From DASUFP01 sp036274495 (GTDB lineage Bacteria > Bacteroidota > Bacteroidia > AKYH767-A > OLB10), in the NCBI GenBank assembly GCA_036274495.1, contig DASUFP010000108.1, positions 1 to 32,261 of the forward strand: a stretch of DNA of 32,261 bases. The letters are read 5' to 3'. The position numbers were made by a program, and so were the translations under genes. Within the stretch, counting starts at the first letter, position 1; every line of letters begins with the position of its first letter. A model generated the notes under the pieces. The model saw nothing but the letters and a program-made list of their open reading frames with translations, did no database searches and was not told the DNA's origin. Below are positions 15,368 to 24,469 of this stretch, piece after piece.

Positions 15368-15838
15368 ATGGGGACCCCTTCTTTTGATGATATCTACATG
15401 GAGCTGGCGGCAAATCTGGCCCAAAAATCACATTGCGTCAAAATCAAGGTTGGTGCAGTACTGGCAAGGGATACCCGCATTGTCTCCCTGGGTTACAACG
15501 GTCCTCCTGCCGGCACCCACAACTGCGATCAGGAATGGCCCGAAAACGGGTGTGCCCGTGACCGGAAGGGCGGCTGTTCACTTGCCATTCATGCCGAAGA
15601 GAATGCCATTTTATACGCCGTTAAAAACAATACTCAAATTGAAGGATCAACGTTATACGTTACCCTTTCTCCGTGCCTTGCCTGTGCAAGGGTGATATTT
15701 ACCACAGGCATCAAAAAAGTTATTTACCTGAAATCGTATGCCGAATACAAGGGTATTGACTCTGACGAAGGAGTTGACTTTCTCAGAAAATTCAATGTAG
15801 AAGTTGTGCAGTATCAACCAACAGTAAATTTAATTTGA
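15368..15838 (+). CDS. dCMP deaminase family protein (ComEB-like)
   Basis: A zinc-dependent deaminase expected to convert dCMP to dUMP for thymidylate synthesis. The 156-residue product has the zinc-site motifs H75-A-E77-E (HAEENA) and P-C103-LAC106 (PCLACARVI), with Glu77 as proton shuttle. The N-terminus FDDIYMELAANLAQKSHC and VGAVLARDTRIVSLGYNGPPAGTHNC, with extra Cys residues at 53, 62 and 70 that may bind a second zinc, are typical of dCMP deaminases and ComE operon protein 2. The stop TGA shares its last base with the ATG of the S41 protease gene, so translation is coupled. Confidence 0.93.
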   Translation: MGTPSFDDIYMELAANLAQKSHCVKIKVGAVLARDTRIVSLGYNGPPAGTHNCDQEWPENGCARDRKGGCSLAIHAEENAILYAVKNNTQIEGSTLYVTLSPCLACARVIFTTGIKKVIYLKSYAEYKGIDSDEGVDFLRKFNVEVVQYQPTVNLI

Positions 15839-17466
15839 TGGAAGGAAACAGGCCTAACCGTTATATGCCTTTTGTTTTCGCGCTTCTAATTGGCGGCGGA
15901 ATAGTTTTAGGAAGCAAACTAAGTGATTCAATAAATGGCGACGGAGCTGCCGGTAATAAAGGCGGGCGCTCATTCAATAAAATTTCAGATGTGCTGAATT
16001 ATATTCAAAATGAATATGTCGACACAGTTAACAGGGAACAGCTGGTGGATGCATCCATTGAAAAAATGCTCCAGGAACTGGATCCGCATTCGGCATACAT
16101 CCCCGCTTCCGAACTTCAGGCTGCTAACGAACCTCTTGAAGGGAATTTTGAAGGTGTTGGCATTGAATTTCACATTCAGTCGGATACCATTATGGTGGTG
16201 GCGGCTATTTCGGGAGGGCCTTCCGAAATGGTAGGCATTCGTTCCGGCGACAGAATTGTGCGTGTTAATGACACTTTAGTTGCAGGTACGGGGATCACCA
16301 ACAACGAGGTGATGCAAAAACTGCGCGGACCGGGAGGCACCAAAGTTAAAGTCGCCATTTTCCGCCGCGGTCAGCCGCGTTTGATAAACTTCTCCATAAC
16401 CCGGGGAAAAATACCGTTGTATTCGGTGGATGCCGCGTTTATGTCAGATGCTCAAACCGGGTATATCAAAATAAGCAGGTTTGCCGCAACAACGTATGAA
16501 GAATTCATGGAAGCTGCTGCAAAACTCGATCAGCACGGAATGAAACGTATGATACTCGATTTAAGGGGAAATCCCGGAGGCTATCTGGACGCTGCAACTA
16601 AAATGGCCGACGAGTTTTTGCCTGACGGAAAGTTAATAGTGTATACGCAGGGGAAAGCAAGACCCCGGACCTCATACAATGCAACTTCCGGCGGTCGCTA
16701 TGAAAAAATTCCGCTTGTGGTGCTTACTGATGAGGGTTCGGCTTCGGCTTCTGAAATCCTTGCAGGTGCATTGCAGGACTGGGATCGTGCCACCATTGTA
16801 GGGCGACGGACCTTCGGCAAAGGTCTTGTGCAGGAACAAACCAAGTTACCTGACGGATCTGCACTGCGCCTCACCATAGCAAGGTATTATACACCAACAG
16901 GAAGATCCATTCAAAAACCATACGATAAAGGTTATGATGAATACAATGAAGAGTTGTATAACCGGTACGATCATTCTGAAATGCTGAATGCTGACTCCAT
17001 TCATTTTCCTGACTCTCTCAAATACACTACTCCGGGCGGCAAAACGGTATACGGCGGCGGCGGTATAATGCCCGATGTATTTGTACCCATTGACACTACC
17101 GATCGCAACAATCATTATCTGGCAGCAGTTCTTAACCTGGGACTTGTAAGTGAATTTTCATATGATTATGTTGATGCCCACCGTCAGGAGCTTGAAAAAT
17201 ATAAAACCTTCGCCGATTTCGACAAAGGGTTTGTTGTCACCGATGCCATTTACAATTCATTTTTGAGTGAAACTGCCGCCAAAGATGTAAAAGGAACAGC
17301 TGTTGAAACCGCTGCTGCTGCTCCTTTTCTGAAAAACCAGATTCGTGCTTTCATCAGCCGTCAGCTCTACAGAAATGACGGTTTTTACCCCATCTTACTT
17401 CGACTTGATCCGGGATATAAGAAAGCAGTTGAAGTGATTGAAGCAGGATCAGCAAAAACATTATGA
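15838..17466 (+). CDS. S41-family C-terminal processing protease (CtpA/Prc-like)
   Basis: A 542-residue membrane-anchored serine protease facing the periplasm. An N-terminal hydrophobic segment (about 9-27) acts as anchor or signal. A PDZ domain spans about 100-190 (EGVGIEFHIQSD ... SGDRIVRVNDT). The peptidase core follows, with S303 in GSASASEIL as nucleophile and K328 in RTFGKGLVQEQ, 25 residues apart as in Prc. The C-terminal 200 residues are the helical extension of Bacteroidota members. ATG 15838 is chosen over the TTG one codon earlier because it overlaps the previous stop (TGATG). The gene overlaps the next by ATGA. Substrates are unknown. Confidence 0.95.
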   Translation: MEGNRPNRYMPFVFALLIGGGIVLGSKLSDSINGDGAAGNKGGRSFNKISDVLNYIQNEYVDTVNREQLVDASIEKMLQELDPHSAYIPASELQAANEPLEGNFEGVGIEFHIQSDTIMVVAAISGGPSEMVGIRSGDRIVRVNDTLVAGTGITNNEVMQKLRGPGGTKVKVAIFRRGQPRLINFSITRGKIPLYSVDAAFMSDAQTGYIKISRFAATTYEEFMEAAAKLDQHGMKRMILDLRGNPGGYLDAATKMADEFLPDGKLIVYTQGKARPRTSYNATSGGRYEKIPLVVLTDEGSASASEILAGALQDWDRATIVGRRTFGKGLVQEQTKLPDGSALRLTIARYYTPTGRSIQKPYDKGYDEYNEELYNRYDHSEMLNADSIHFPDSLKYTTPGGKTVYGGGGIMPDVFVPIDTTDRNNHYLAAVLNLGLVSEFSYDYVDAHRQELEKYKTFADFDKGFVVTDAIYNSFLSETAAKDVKGTAVETAAAAPFLKNQIRAFISRQLYRNDGFYPILLRLDPGYKKAVEVIEAGSAKTL

Positions 17467-18857
17467 AATCAGAAAACAGGGATATATTAATTGTCTCCCT
17501 GCTGATTTTTTGCAGTCGTATTCCCTTTTTGTTTTCCGGTTTCGGGTCAGAAGAGGACGCATACGGTCTCATACTCACTGCGCGCAACATATCACTGTCG
17601 GGCATATATGAAGTATCGCGCATGCCCGGGCATCCTGTTCAGGAATATTTATTATCGTTTTTGTGGGAGTATCCTTCGTGGCTGCTTAATTTGCTTACTG
17701 CATTGGTTTCCACTGCCGGCATTTCCTTTTTTATGCTGGCGCTAAAGCGGTTGCACATTAAATCATTTTTAACTTCAGGCATTGCCCTGGCTTTTGTGCC
17801 TGCAGTTTTCATCAACAGCAGCAATATAATGGATTACACCTGGGCTATGAGTTTGATACTGGCCGCATTTTTAATGGCTGTTGACAAAAGACCATTAACT
17901 GCAGGATTGCTCATTGGCCTGGCAACAGGATTCAGGATTACATCACTTGGAATGGCATTGCCGTTGGCCTTACTATTTATTCATTTCCCATTTAACAGGG
18001 CAGGCATTCGCAGTGTTCTTTTATTCTGGAGCAGTGCAGCAATTATTTCCATTCTTGTTTTTCTGCCTCCTTACCTGACTTACGGCTCCTCCTTTTTCAT
18101 GTATTATCAGTATTTCCCTGAACCGCCGGTTTTGAAAAACATTTACAAGGCAACTATTGGCGCATGGGGATTAATCGGATGGATGGCGTTAATAGTGACG
18201 GGGGTAACAGCAGTTCGGAATTTTTTTGGAAGGGAATTCAACTTTAATCAGAAGATTATTCTGCTGGCATGCTTAATCATTATGGTCATGTTTGCGTATG
18301 CCTACTGGCAGTTACCTCAGAAATCAGCTTTTGTTATTCCGGTGGCACCGTTTGTAATTCTGGCGCTTGCCGTACTGATCAGACCGGTAGTGATGAACTA
18401 TTTTGCTGCTGCAATGATTGCATCATCGTTGCTGCTGGGCATTAACCTGGATGATGCAAACAGGGGGAGTTCCCGTTCGGCAATGAGTTTCGGCTTTTCA
18501 GTTGCCGGCTCAAATAATGCTGTTGATTTACTGTATGGTCCTGTATACGCCGATTTGACGAAGCGTCAAAACAAAACCCATTATGCAAAAGTGGTGTCCG
18601 ACAGAGTAATTGCTTCCGGAAAGAAAACAGTGCTTATAGCCGGTTGGTATCAAAATGAAATTGAATACTATTTACTTGGAAAGTCCCGCGGGAATTTAAA
18701 AACGGTTTATTATGCCGATAAGGACGAGCTTACCGGTTATCGCAATTCAGGATACCTTATTTACTACCTGCCCGAACAGGACCTTTACAATGATTTGCGC
18801 TATAAGGGTGCATTCACTTCGACACTTGCCGAATCATTTCCGGATTCATTGCCTTGA
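17463..18857 (+). CDS. Polytopic membrane protein, GT-C glycosyltransferase-like
   Basis: 464 residues with about ten hydrophobic segments in the first 350 and a soluble C-terminal part of about 110 residues. The first loop has SEEDAYGLILTARNISLSGIYEVSRMPGHP: an acidic pair after the first helix, a spacing also seen in GT-C enzymes (ArnT/PMT-like), followed by a conserved-looking R-x-PGHP. TGLATGFRITS-type segments (LLIGLATGFRITSLG) are also common in those proteins. The family call is therefore by topology and the acidic loop, not by a decisive motif. The start overlaps the protease stop by 4 bases (ATGA). Its last 58 bases overlap the 3' end of lspA on the other strand. Confidence 0.6.
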   Translation: MKSENRDILIVSLLIFCSRIPFLFSGFGSEEDAYGLILTARNISLSGIYEVSRMPGHPVQEYLLSFLWEYPSWLLNLLTALVSTAGISFFMLALKRLHIKSFLTSGIALAFVPAVFINSSNIMDYTWAMSLILAAFLMAVDKRPLTAGLLIGLATGFRITSLGMALPLALLFIHFPFNRAGIRSVLLFWSSAAIISILVFLPPYLTYGSSFFMYYQYFPEPPVLKNIYKATIGAWGLIGWMALIVTGVTAVRNFFGREFNFNQKIILLACLIIMVMFAYAYWQLPQKSAFVIPVAPFVILALAVLIRPVVMNYFAAAMIASSLLLGINLDDANRGSSRSAMSFGFSVAGSNNAVDLLYGPVYADLTKRQNKTHYAKVVSDRVIASGKKTVLIAGWYQNEIEYYLLGKSRGNLKTVYYADKDELTGYRNSGYLIYYLPEQDLYNDLRYKGAFTSTLAESFPDSLP

Positions 18858-19483
18858 GCTGAACCGGTGTTTTGCCGTGCATTTTTATCCTTGAAAATTT
18901 CGGATTGAAAAAGGATAATGATCCCAACACCTACCGAAATGGAGGCATCAGCGAGATTGAATACAGGTCTGAAAAACTCAAATGAATCGCCTCCCCAAAA
19001 GGGAACCCAGTTTGGGAATGTTGTATGAATAACCGGGAAATAGAGCATATCAACCACCTTACCATGCAACAGTGAAGCATAACCTCCTTCGGCAGGAAGA
19101 AATTGTGCAAGCTGGTAATCGCTTGAGGAAAAAATTACACCGTAAAAAATACTGTCAATAATATTCCCAAGCGCTCCCGCAAAAATAAATGAAAGGGCCA
19201 GTGCAAATTTTGGATTTTCGCCCGAAGCAGATATTTTGAACAAGTACCAGCCTATTCCGGCAACAGCCGCAATGCGGAAAAGCGATAAGAAAAGTTTCCC
19301 GTATTCACCCGCGAACTCCAATCCGAACGCCATACCATTGTTCTCGGTAAAGTGAATGATGAACCAATTTCCAAACACCGCAAATTCCTGACCCAGATAC
19401 ATCGTAGTCTTGATCCAGAATTTTAACGACTGATCAAAAATCAGCACTAACAAAACTATCAGGAGAGAGCGTTTCAAATGCAA
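18800..19483 (-). CDS. lspA: Lipoprotein signal peptidase (signal peptidase II)
   Basis: Cleaves the signal peptides of lipoproteins in the inner membrane. At 227 residues it is longer than the E. coli enzyme (164). Catalytic aspartates are D110 (GALGNIIDS) and D179 (FNLADASI). Other family marks are FDQSLKFWI near residue 16 and TENNGMAFG near 46. The extra length is an insert between the two Asp motifs (about 120-170), frequent in Bacteroidota, and a polar tail (about 200-227) rich in Asn, Ser and Glu. The tail coding region overlaps the end of the convergent membrane-protein gene by 58 bases. It follows the DksA-like gene by 120 bases. Confidence 0.96.
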   Translation of the reverse strand: MHLKRSLLIVLLVLIFDQSLKFWIKTTMYLGQEFAVFGNWFIIHFTENNGMAFGLEFAGEYGKLFLSLFRIAAVAGIGWYLFKISASGENPKFALALSFIFAGALGNIIDSIFYGVIFSSSDYQLAQFLPAEGGYASLLHGKVVDMLYFPVIHTTFPNWVPFWGGDSFEFFRPVFNLADASISVGVGIIILFQSEIFKDKNARQNTGSAQGNESGNDSASVEVNAPL

Positions 19484-19603
19484 TAAAATTTAGGCGTGGT
19501 TCCGAAACACATCCAACTTAAAAAAAGTCACTATACCAACTGCTTCCGGTAACGGAAAGAGAACAGACTGGTTTGTAACAACGCCCATCAGGGAAAGCGG
19601 CAA

Positions 19604-19990
19604 TCAGTCGCGGTACTGCTGTAACTTCGCTTCAATACTTTGTGTAGTATGAGGCACCGCACGTAATCGCTCCTTGGGTATCAGCTTGCCTGTAACACGA
19701 CACACGCCATATGTTTTGTTTTCGATACGGACCAGTGCATTTTCCAGTTGTTCAATAAACTTCTTTTGACGAGCAGCCATCTGACCTGCTTCTTCTTTAG
19801 CAAGCGTATCAGATCCATCTTCAAGAACCTTGAAGGTACTTGCAGTATCATCTGTGCCATGTTCATTCGCACTATTTAATGCAGCTTGTAAATTGGCAAG
19901 CTCCTTTCGTGCATCAACGAGTTTATTGTTGATGATATCCTTGAACTCCTGCAGTTCCTTATCGTTGTACCTTGTTTTGTCTGTTGCCAT
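19604..19990 (-). CDS. TraR/DksA-family protein lacking most zinc-finger cysteines
   Basis: A 128-residue protein of the DksA/TraR group, which bind the RNA polymerase secondary channel. It has a long helical part (about 8-90) including DDTASTFKVLEDGSDTLAKEE, which takes the place of the coiled coil, and a C-terminal piece TYGVCRVTGKLIPKERLRAVPHTTQSIEAK. That piece aligns with the usual finger (YGxCxxCGxxIPxxRLxAxPxTxxCxxCQ) but keeps only Cys97; the other three positions are V/T or I/A. The sequence is otherwise well conserved, so this looks like a lineage variant and not decay. It starts one base after the ileS stop and so is cotranscribed with ileS. Whether it binds RNA polymerase is not shown. 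Confidence 0.88.
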   Translation of the reverse strand: MATDKTRYNDKELQEFKDIINNKLVDARKELANLQAALNSANEHGTDDTASTFKVLEDGSDTLAKEEAGQMAARQKKFIEQLENALVRIENKTYGVCRVTGKLIPKERLRAVPHTTQSIEAKLQQYRD

Positions 19991-19991
19991 T

Positions 19992-22900
19992 TTACAATTT
20001 ATTAATACTTGTTCGTACTTGTATAGAATCGTCTACTTCTATCAGTGTGCTGTTACTGTCGTCGAGGTCTTCCACCAGACTCAAAGAGGCGGCTAAAATT
20101 TCGGTGCAAATATAACTTAAATTATTGTTTACCGATTTCGCTACCAGTTCGCTGTCCTGAATTTTCACATTGATCTTATCCGTAACATCATACCCTTTCT
20201 CTTTCCTGATATTCTGGATCCGGTTTACCAGTTCTCTTGCAATGCCCTCTTCCCTAAGCGATTCGGATATTGTAACATCCAAAGCCACAGTTAGTTTACC
20301 TTCGGTATTCACCTGCCATCCCGGAATATCCTCCGATATAATTTCAACATCTTCCTTGGTTACCTCAAAGGGGGTACCTCCGGCTTCAACGGTCAGGTAG
20401 CCGTTTTGTTCAAAAGCACTAATTTGAGGCTGACTGAGTGAGGTAATGGCATCTGCCAGGGGTTTCATTAATGCCCCGGCTTTTTTACCCAATACCTTAA
20501 AGTTCGGCTTTACTTTTTTGATAAGTATCCCTGAAGTGTCGGTCATAAAGTCGATACCTTTTACGTTCACTTCGGCCATAATCAATTCCTTAACCGACTC
20601 AACCTTTTCTTTGAAACCCGGCTCAAGGACAGGAATCATGATTTTTTGGAGCGGCTGACGAACGCGAATATTCACCTTTTTCCGAAGCGCCAGGGTCATG
20701 GAAGATATTTTCTGGGCAAGTTCCATACGTTCTTCCAGCTGTTTGTTTATGTGATCCCGGTTTACTTCCGGAAAAAGGGACAGGTGAACTGATTGCGCCA
20801 TTTGTTTGCCGCTAATTTTATTCAAATCGGTGAAGAGCCTGTCGGCAAAGAAAGGTGCTACAGGGGACATCAGCTGACTGATGACCTCCAAACACCTGTA
20901 AAGGGTTTGATAGGCAGCTATTTTATCGGCCGAGTACTCGCCTTTCCAAAAACGTCGTCTGCATAACCTTACATACCAGTTACTCAAATGAGCATCTACA
21001 AATTCCTGGATGGCTCTGCTTGCTTTTGTAGGTTCATAATCGGCGTACGCCTGATCAACAATTGCAATGAGTGAATTTAGTTCGGACAATATCCACCTGT
21101 CAATTTCAGGTCGTTCGGTAATTGGCACCTCTGCTTCCTTATAGGTAAATCCATCAATATTAGCATAAAGTACAAAAAACGAATAGGTATTGTACAAGGT
21201 TCCGAAAAAGCGGCGTTGCACTTCACCGATTCCTTCAGCATTAAATTTAAGGTTATCCCATGGCTGTGCATTACTGATCATATACCAGCGGGTAGCATCA
21301 GGGCCAAATTGTTTTAGTGTTTCAAAAGGGTCAACTGCGTTTCCAAGCCGCTTCGACATTTTGTTGCCGTTTTTATCGAGTACCAGTCCGTTCGAAACAA
21401 CGTTCTTAAATGCAACCGAGTCAAACAACATTACTGCAATGGCATGCAAGGTAAAAAACCAACCCCGCGTCTGGTCAACACCTTCGGCTATGAAATCTGC
21501 CGGATATGATTTAGCAAACTCTTCTTTATTTTCAAACGGGTAATGCCACTGCGCATAGGGCATTGCTCCCGAATCGAACCAGACGTCAATAAGCCCGGTT
21601 TCACGAAATAATTTTTTACCGTTATCAGAAATCAAAACAATGTCATCCACATAAGGCCTGTGCATGTCGAAATCAGGGCCTTCTGTTTTGAAACTATTTT
21701 TAATTCCCGCTTTAGCGGCTTTCGCAATCTGATTCTTCAATTCTTGTACTGAACCGACACAAATCTGGTCGGATTTATCTTCGGAAGTCCATACCGGCAG
21801 CGGAATTCCCCAAAAGCGTGAACGGCTCAGATTCCAGTCAACAAGATTTTCGAGCCAGTTTCCAAATCTTCCGGTTCCAGTTGATTCCGGTTTCCAGTTT
21901 ATTGTTTTGTTTAATTCTATCAGCCTGTCTTTTACGGCAGTGGTACGCACAAACCATGAATCGAGCGGATAGTACAGAATCGGCTTATCTGTTCTCCAGC
22001 AATGCGGGTAAGAGTGTTCATACTTTTCAACTTTAAACGCTTTGTTCTCTGTTTTAAGTTTGATGGCAATCCGCTCGTCAACAGAAAGGTATTTATCGCG
22101 GCCCTGTTTTTTTATTTCTGCTGCCTTCTCCTCTTCGGTTAAATATTCTTCCTTAACGTATTCACCTGCAAAGTCGGTTACTTCTTTTACAAACCTGCCT
22201 CTTTTGTCGACAAGCGGAGAGGGATTACCCGTTTCGTCGGTTACCAATATTGAACTTATACCATTTTCATTACAAACCCGAAAATCGTCAGCGCCAAAAA
22301 CAGAAGCTGTATGCACAATACCTGTTCCGTCATCGGTAGTTACAAAATCACCCGGTATTACAGTAAACGCTTTCCCTTCAGGCTGCACGTACGGCATCAG
22401 TTGTTCATAATTTAACCCGAGCAATTGTGAACCTGAAACAGTAGTTAGAATTTTGTATGGTATGAGCTTATCGCCTTCTTTGTAATCTTCAACAGGAATC
22501 TCTTTTGCCTTTTCAGAAAAATATTTTCCAACCAGTTCAGTTGCAAGAATGAGTGTTACCGGCTTGTATGTATAGGGATTGAACGTGCGGACAACGCTAT
22601 AGTTAATATGTTCGCCTACGGCAAGGGCACAGTTAGCAGGTAACGTCCATGGGGTAGTTGTCCAGGCAAGAAAGTAGACATCGGTATCGGTTGTGTTGAA
22701 TAAAAACTGAGCGTGTTCTTCGTGCTTCAATTTAAATTGAGCAACAACCGAAGTGTCTTTCACCATGCGGTAAGTTCCCGGCTGATTCAACTCATGAGAA
22801 CTGAGACCGGTCCCTGCTGCAGGGGAATAGGGCTGGATAGTATAACCTTTGTATAATAAATTTTTATCGTAAAGCTGTTTCAGTAAATTCCAAACCGATT

Positions 22901-23369
22901 CGATATAATTATTTTCAAAAGTGATGTATGGATTTTCCAGGTCGACCCAGTAACCCATTTTGCGGGTAAGATCGTCCCAGACTTCCTTGTACTTCATCAC
23001 CTCTTTACGACATGCTTTGTTGTAATCTTCGATTGAGATTTTTTTACCGATGTCTTCTTTGGTAATGCCGAGCGTTTTTTCAACACTCAATTCTATCGGG
23101 AGACCATGCGTATCCCAACCGCCTTTTCGTTTAACCTGAAAACCTTTAAGCGTTTTGTACCTGCAAAAAATGTCTTTGATGGTTCGGGCCATCACATGAT
23201 GTATGCCTGGCAGTCCGTTTGCAGAAGGCGGACCCTCATAAAAAGTAAACGAGGGTGCTCCTTCCCGCTCATCTACGCTTTTGCGGAAAATTTCCTCTTT
23301 CAGCCACCATGCCAATGTCTCATCGGCAATCAGGGGCAGATCGAGTTTCTTGTATTCCGGGTATTTCAT
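19992..23369 (-). CDS. ileS: Isoleucyl-tRNA synthetase, type 2 (GXHH variant)
   Basis: Charges tRNA-Ile with isoleucine and edits valine. The 1125-residue protein is of the eukaryote-like IleRS2 type. The class I signature, normally HxGH after GLP, reads G55-I-H57-H58 (GPPSANGLPGIHHVMART). The second signature K670-MSKR is intact. The editing domain (CP1) lies at about 210-430 and includes TTPWTLPANCALAV; DHGT-like residues are present in VTTDDGTGIVHTAS. WDTHGLPIE and DWNLSRSRFWGIPLPVW are also conserved. The C-terminal 350 residues carry the anticodon-binding and the extended domain. It has the order ileS-dksA-lspA. A -7-like element with one mismatch (TACCTTCG, 23395-23388) lies upstream. 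The swapped motif has been linked to mupirocin hyper-resistance in IleRS2. Confidence 0.97.
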   Translation of the reverse strand: MKYPEYKKLDLPLIADETLAWWLKEEIFRKSVDEREGAPSFTFYEGPPSANGLPGIHHVMARTIKDIFCRYKTLKGFQVKRKGGWDTHGLPIELSVEKTLGITKEDIGKKISIEDYNKACRKEVMKYKEVWDDLTRKMGYWVDLENPYITFENNYIESVWNLLKQLYDKNLLYKGYTIQPYSPAAGTGLSSHELNQPGTYRMVKDTSVVAQFKLKHEEHAQFLFNTTDTDVYFLAWTTTPWTLPANCALAVGEHINYSVVRTFNPYTYKPVTLILATELVGKYFSEKAKEIPVEDYKEGDKLIPYKILTTVSGSQLLGLNYEQLMPYVQPEGKAFTVIPGDFVTTDDGTGIVHTASVFGADDFRVCNENGISSILVTDETGNPSPLVDKRGRFVKEVTDFAGEYVKEEYLTEEEKAAEIKKQGRDKYLSVDERIAIKLKTENKAFKVEKYEHSYPHCWRTDKPILYYPLDSWFVRTTAVKDRLIELNKTINWKPESTGTGRFGNWLENLVDWNLSRSRFWGIPLPVWTSEDKSDQICVGSVQELKNQIAKAAKAGIKNSFKTEGPDFDMHRPYVDDIVLISDNGKKLFRETGLIDVWFDSGAMPYAQWHYPFENKEEFAKSYPADFIAEGVDQTRGWFFTLHAIAVMLFDSVAFKNVVSNGLVLDKNGNKMSKRLGNAVDPFETLKQFGPDATRWYMISNAQPWDNLKFNAEGIGEVQRRFFGTLYNTYSFFVLYANIDGFTYKEAEVPITERPEIDRWILSELNSLIAIVDQAYADYEPTKASRAIQEFVDAHLSNWYVRLCRRRFWKGEYSADKIAAYQTLYRCLEVISQLMSPVAPFFADRLFTDLNKISGKQMAQSVHLSLFPEVNRDHINKQLEERMELAQKISSMTLALRKKVNIRVRQPLQKIMIPVLEPGFKEKVESVKELIMAEVNVKGIDFMTDTSGILIKKVKPNFKVLGKKAGALMKPLADAITSLSQPQISAFEQNGYLTVEAGGTPFEVTKEDVEIISEDIPGWQVNTEGKLTVALDVTISESLREEGIARELVNRIQNIRKEKGYDVTDKINVKIQDSELVAKSVNNNLSYICTEILAASLSLVEDLDDSNSTLIEVDDSIQVRTSINKL

Positions 23370-23620
23370 CCTGTAAAAAATGATTTGCGAAGGTACAAAA
23401 AAAGGAGGCTCGCCCTATGTACATCCTATCCTTTTGAAATAGCGTCTGTTGCGATCATATAAGCCCTATCTTACTGAATTACAATTATTTGTATTAAGGT
23501 TGGGTTGACAAAAAGGACAGCGGTTTATGGAGCCGGAAATGAATGCCGTATGATTCCACAGGCCGGATATCGCTGTAATGGAAACAGTAGCGGATTCAAC
23601 TCTCTGAAAAGCAGCAGTTA

Positions 23621-24346
23621 TTAGTTGCTGTATTGTATCATCGCCAGTTTTGAATGTGTCAGGTAATTTTTATCGGGGTAGTAAATAAACACTACAGATC
23701 CTTCACCTAATGCGCTGATGATTGGCCGGGCCAGGCATGAACTTACTGCGGGACATCCAAAGCTGCGGCCTAATCTTCCGGTTTGCCGGATAACCTGTTC
23801 ATTTACATAATCGGCTCCGTGAATTACAATTGCCCGTTCATAGGCTTTATCATTGTAACCGGGTTCCATACCGTGCAGTCGCAGGGATATACCATGTTGT
23901 CCGTTGTACGATTCACCTGTCAGGTAAAATCCGAGACTGCTTTTTAGTGACCCAGCATTATTCGAAAAACCTCTCGCCAGATTTTCGCCGGTGTTTTTAC
24001 CATGAGCCACCCAGGTATTATATAACAATTTATGCTGAACGAGATCGATAACATACAGGCGCTTGGCGGTAGAAGGCTGCGACAGATCGGCAATGGCGAT
24101 TATACCGGGATTGCCAATTGAATTTTGAGATAAGAGTGATGTATAACCTGCTATAGCGACATTAAAAACCGGAAGTTTAAGTCCCAGTTTGTCCAGATGC
24201 ATTTCGTTGTACAATTCATGATTAACTGAACTTACCACTTTAGGACATTTACCACACTTGCCGTTGATGAGTGTAAAAGGCACCAGCAACAATCCTGATA
24301 ACAAAAAAAGGACAAGTATGAGATGTGATTTTTTCAAAGCCGGCAC
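23621..24346 (-). CDS. L,D-transpeptidase-like protein (YkuD_2 type)
   Basis: 241 residues with an N-terminal hydrophobic signal (KKSHLILVLFLLSGLLLVPFTL). The catalytic core has H176 (IVIHGADYV) and C198 in GRSFGCPAVSS, the His and Cys of L,D-transpeptidase domains; LRLHGMEPGYND is typical of the YkuD_2 subfamily. It should act on peptidoglycan in the periplasm, forming cross-links or processing stems; the exact reaction is unknown. The start is GTG 24346 (MPALKK), with a TTG three codons on (24337) as alternative. A -7 element with exact consensus ends 14 bases upstream, so the gene has its own promoter apart from rnhA. Confidence 0.87.
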   Translation of the reverse strand: MPALKKSHLILVLFLLSGLLLVPFTLINGKCGKCPKVVSSVNHELYNEMHLDKLGLKLPVFNVAIAGYTSLLSQNSIGNPGIIAIADLSQPSTAKRLYVIDLVQHKLLYNTWVAHGKNTGENLARGFSNNAGSLKSSLGFYLTGESYNGQHGISLRLHGMEPGYNDKAYERAIVIHGADYVNEQVIRQTGRLGRSFGCPAVSSCLARPIISALGEGSVVFIYYPDKNYLTHSKLAMIQYSN

Positions 24347-24359
24347 CTGATTATAAATG

Positions 24360-24367
24360 CAAAGGTA
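24360..24367 (-). promoter_or_regulatory. -7 promoter element for the L,D-transpeptidase gene
   Basis: On the minus strand TACCTTTG is an exact TAnnTTTG match ending 13 bases before the GTG start. The -33 region has no clear TTG. Confidence 0.5.
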
Positions 24368-24469
24368 CGGACAGAAAATGAAGAACAGCTGTTTTAATAT
24401 TATAATTAGCTGATAATGAATTTATTGAGATGATTTTGACAGATTCCCGGAATGGCTCCAGCAGGTAAT

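Noticed and set aside
23388..23395. TACCTTCG as a definite ileS promoter
   Set aside because: One mismatch to the -7 consensus and no -33 partner; kept only as a remark in the ileS entry.
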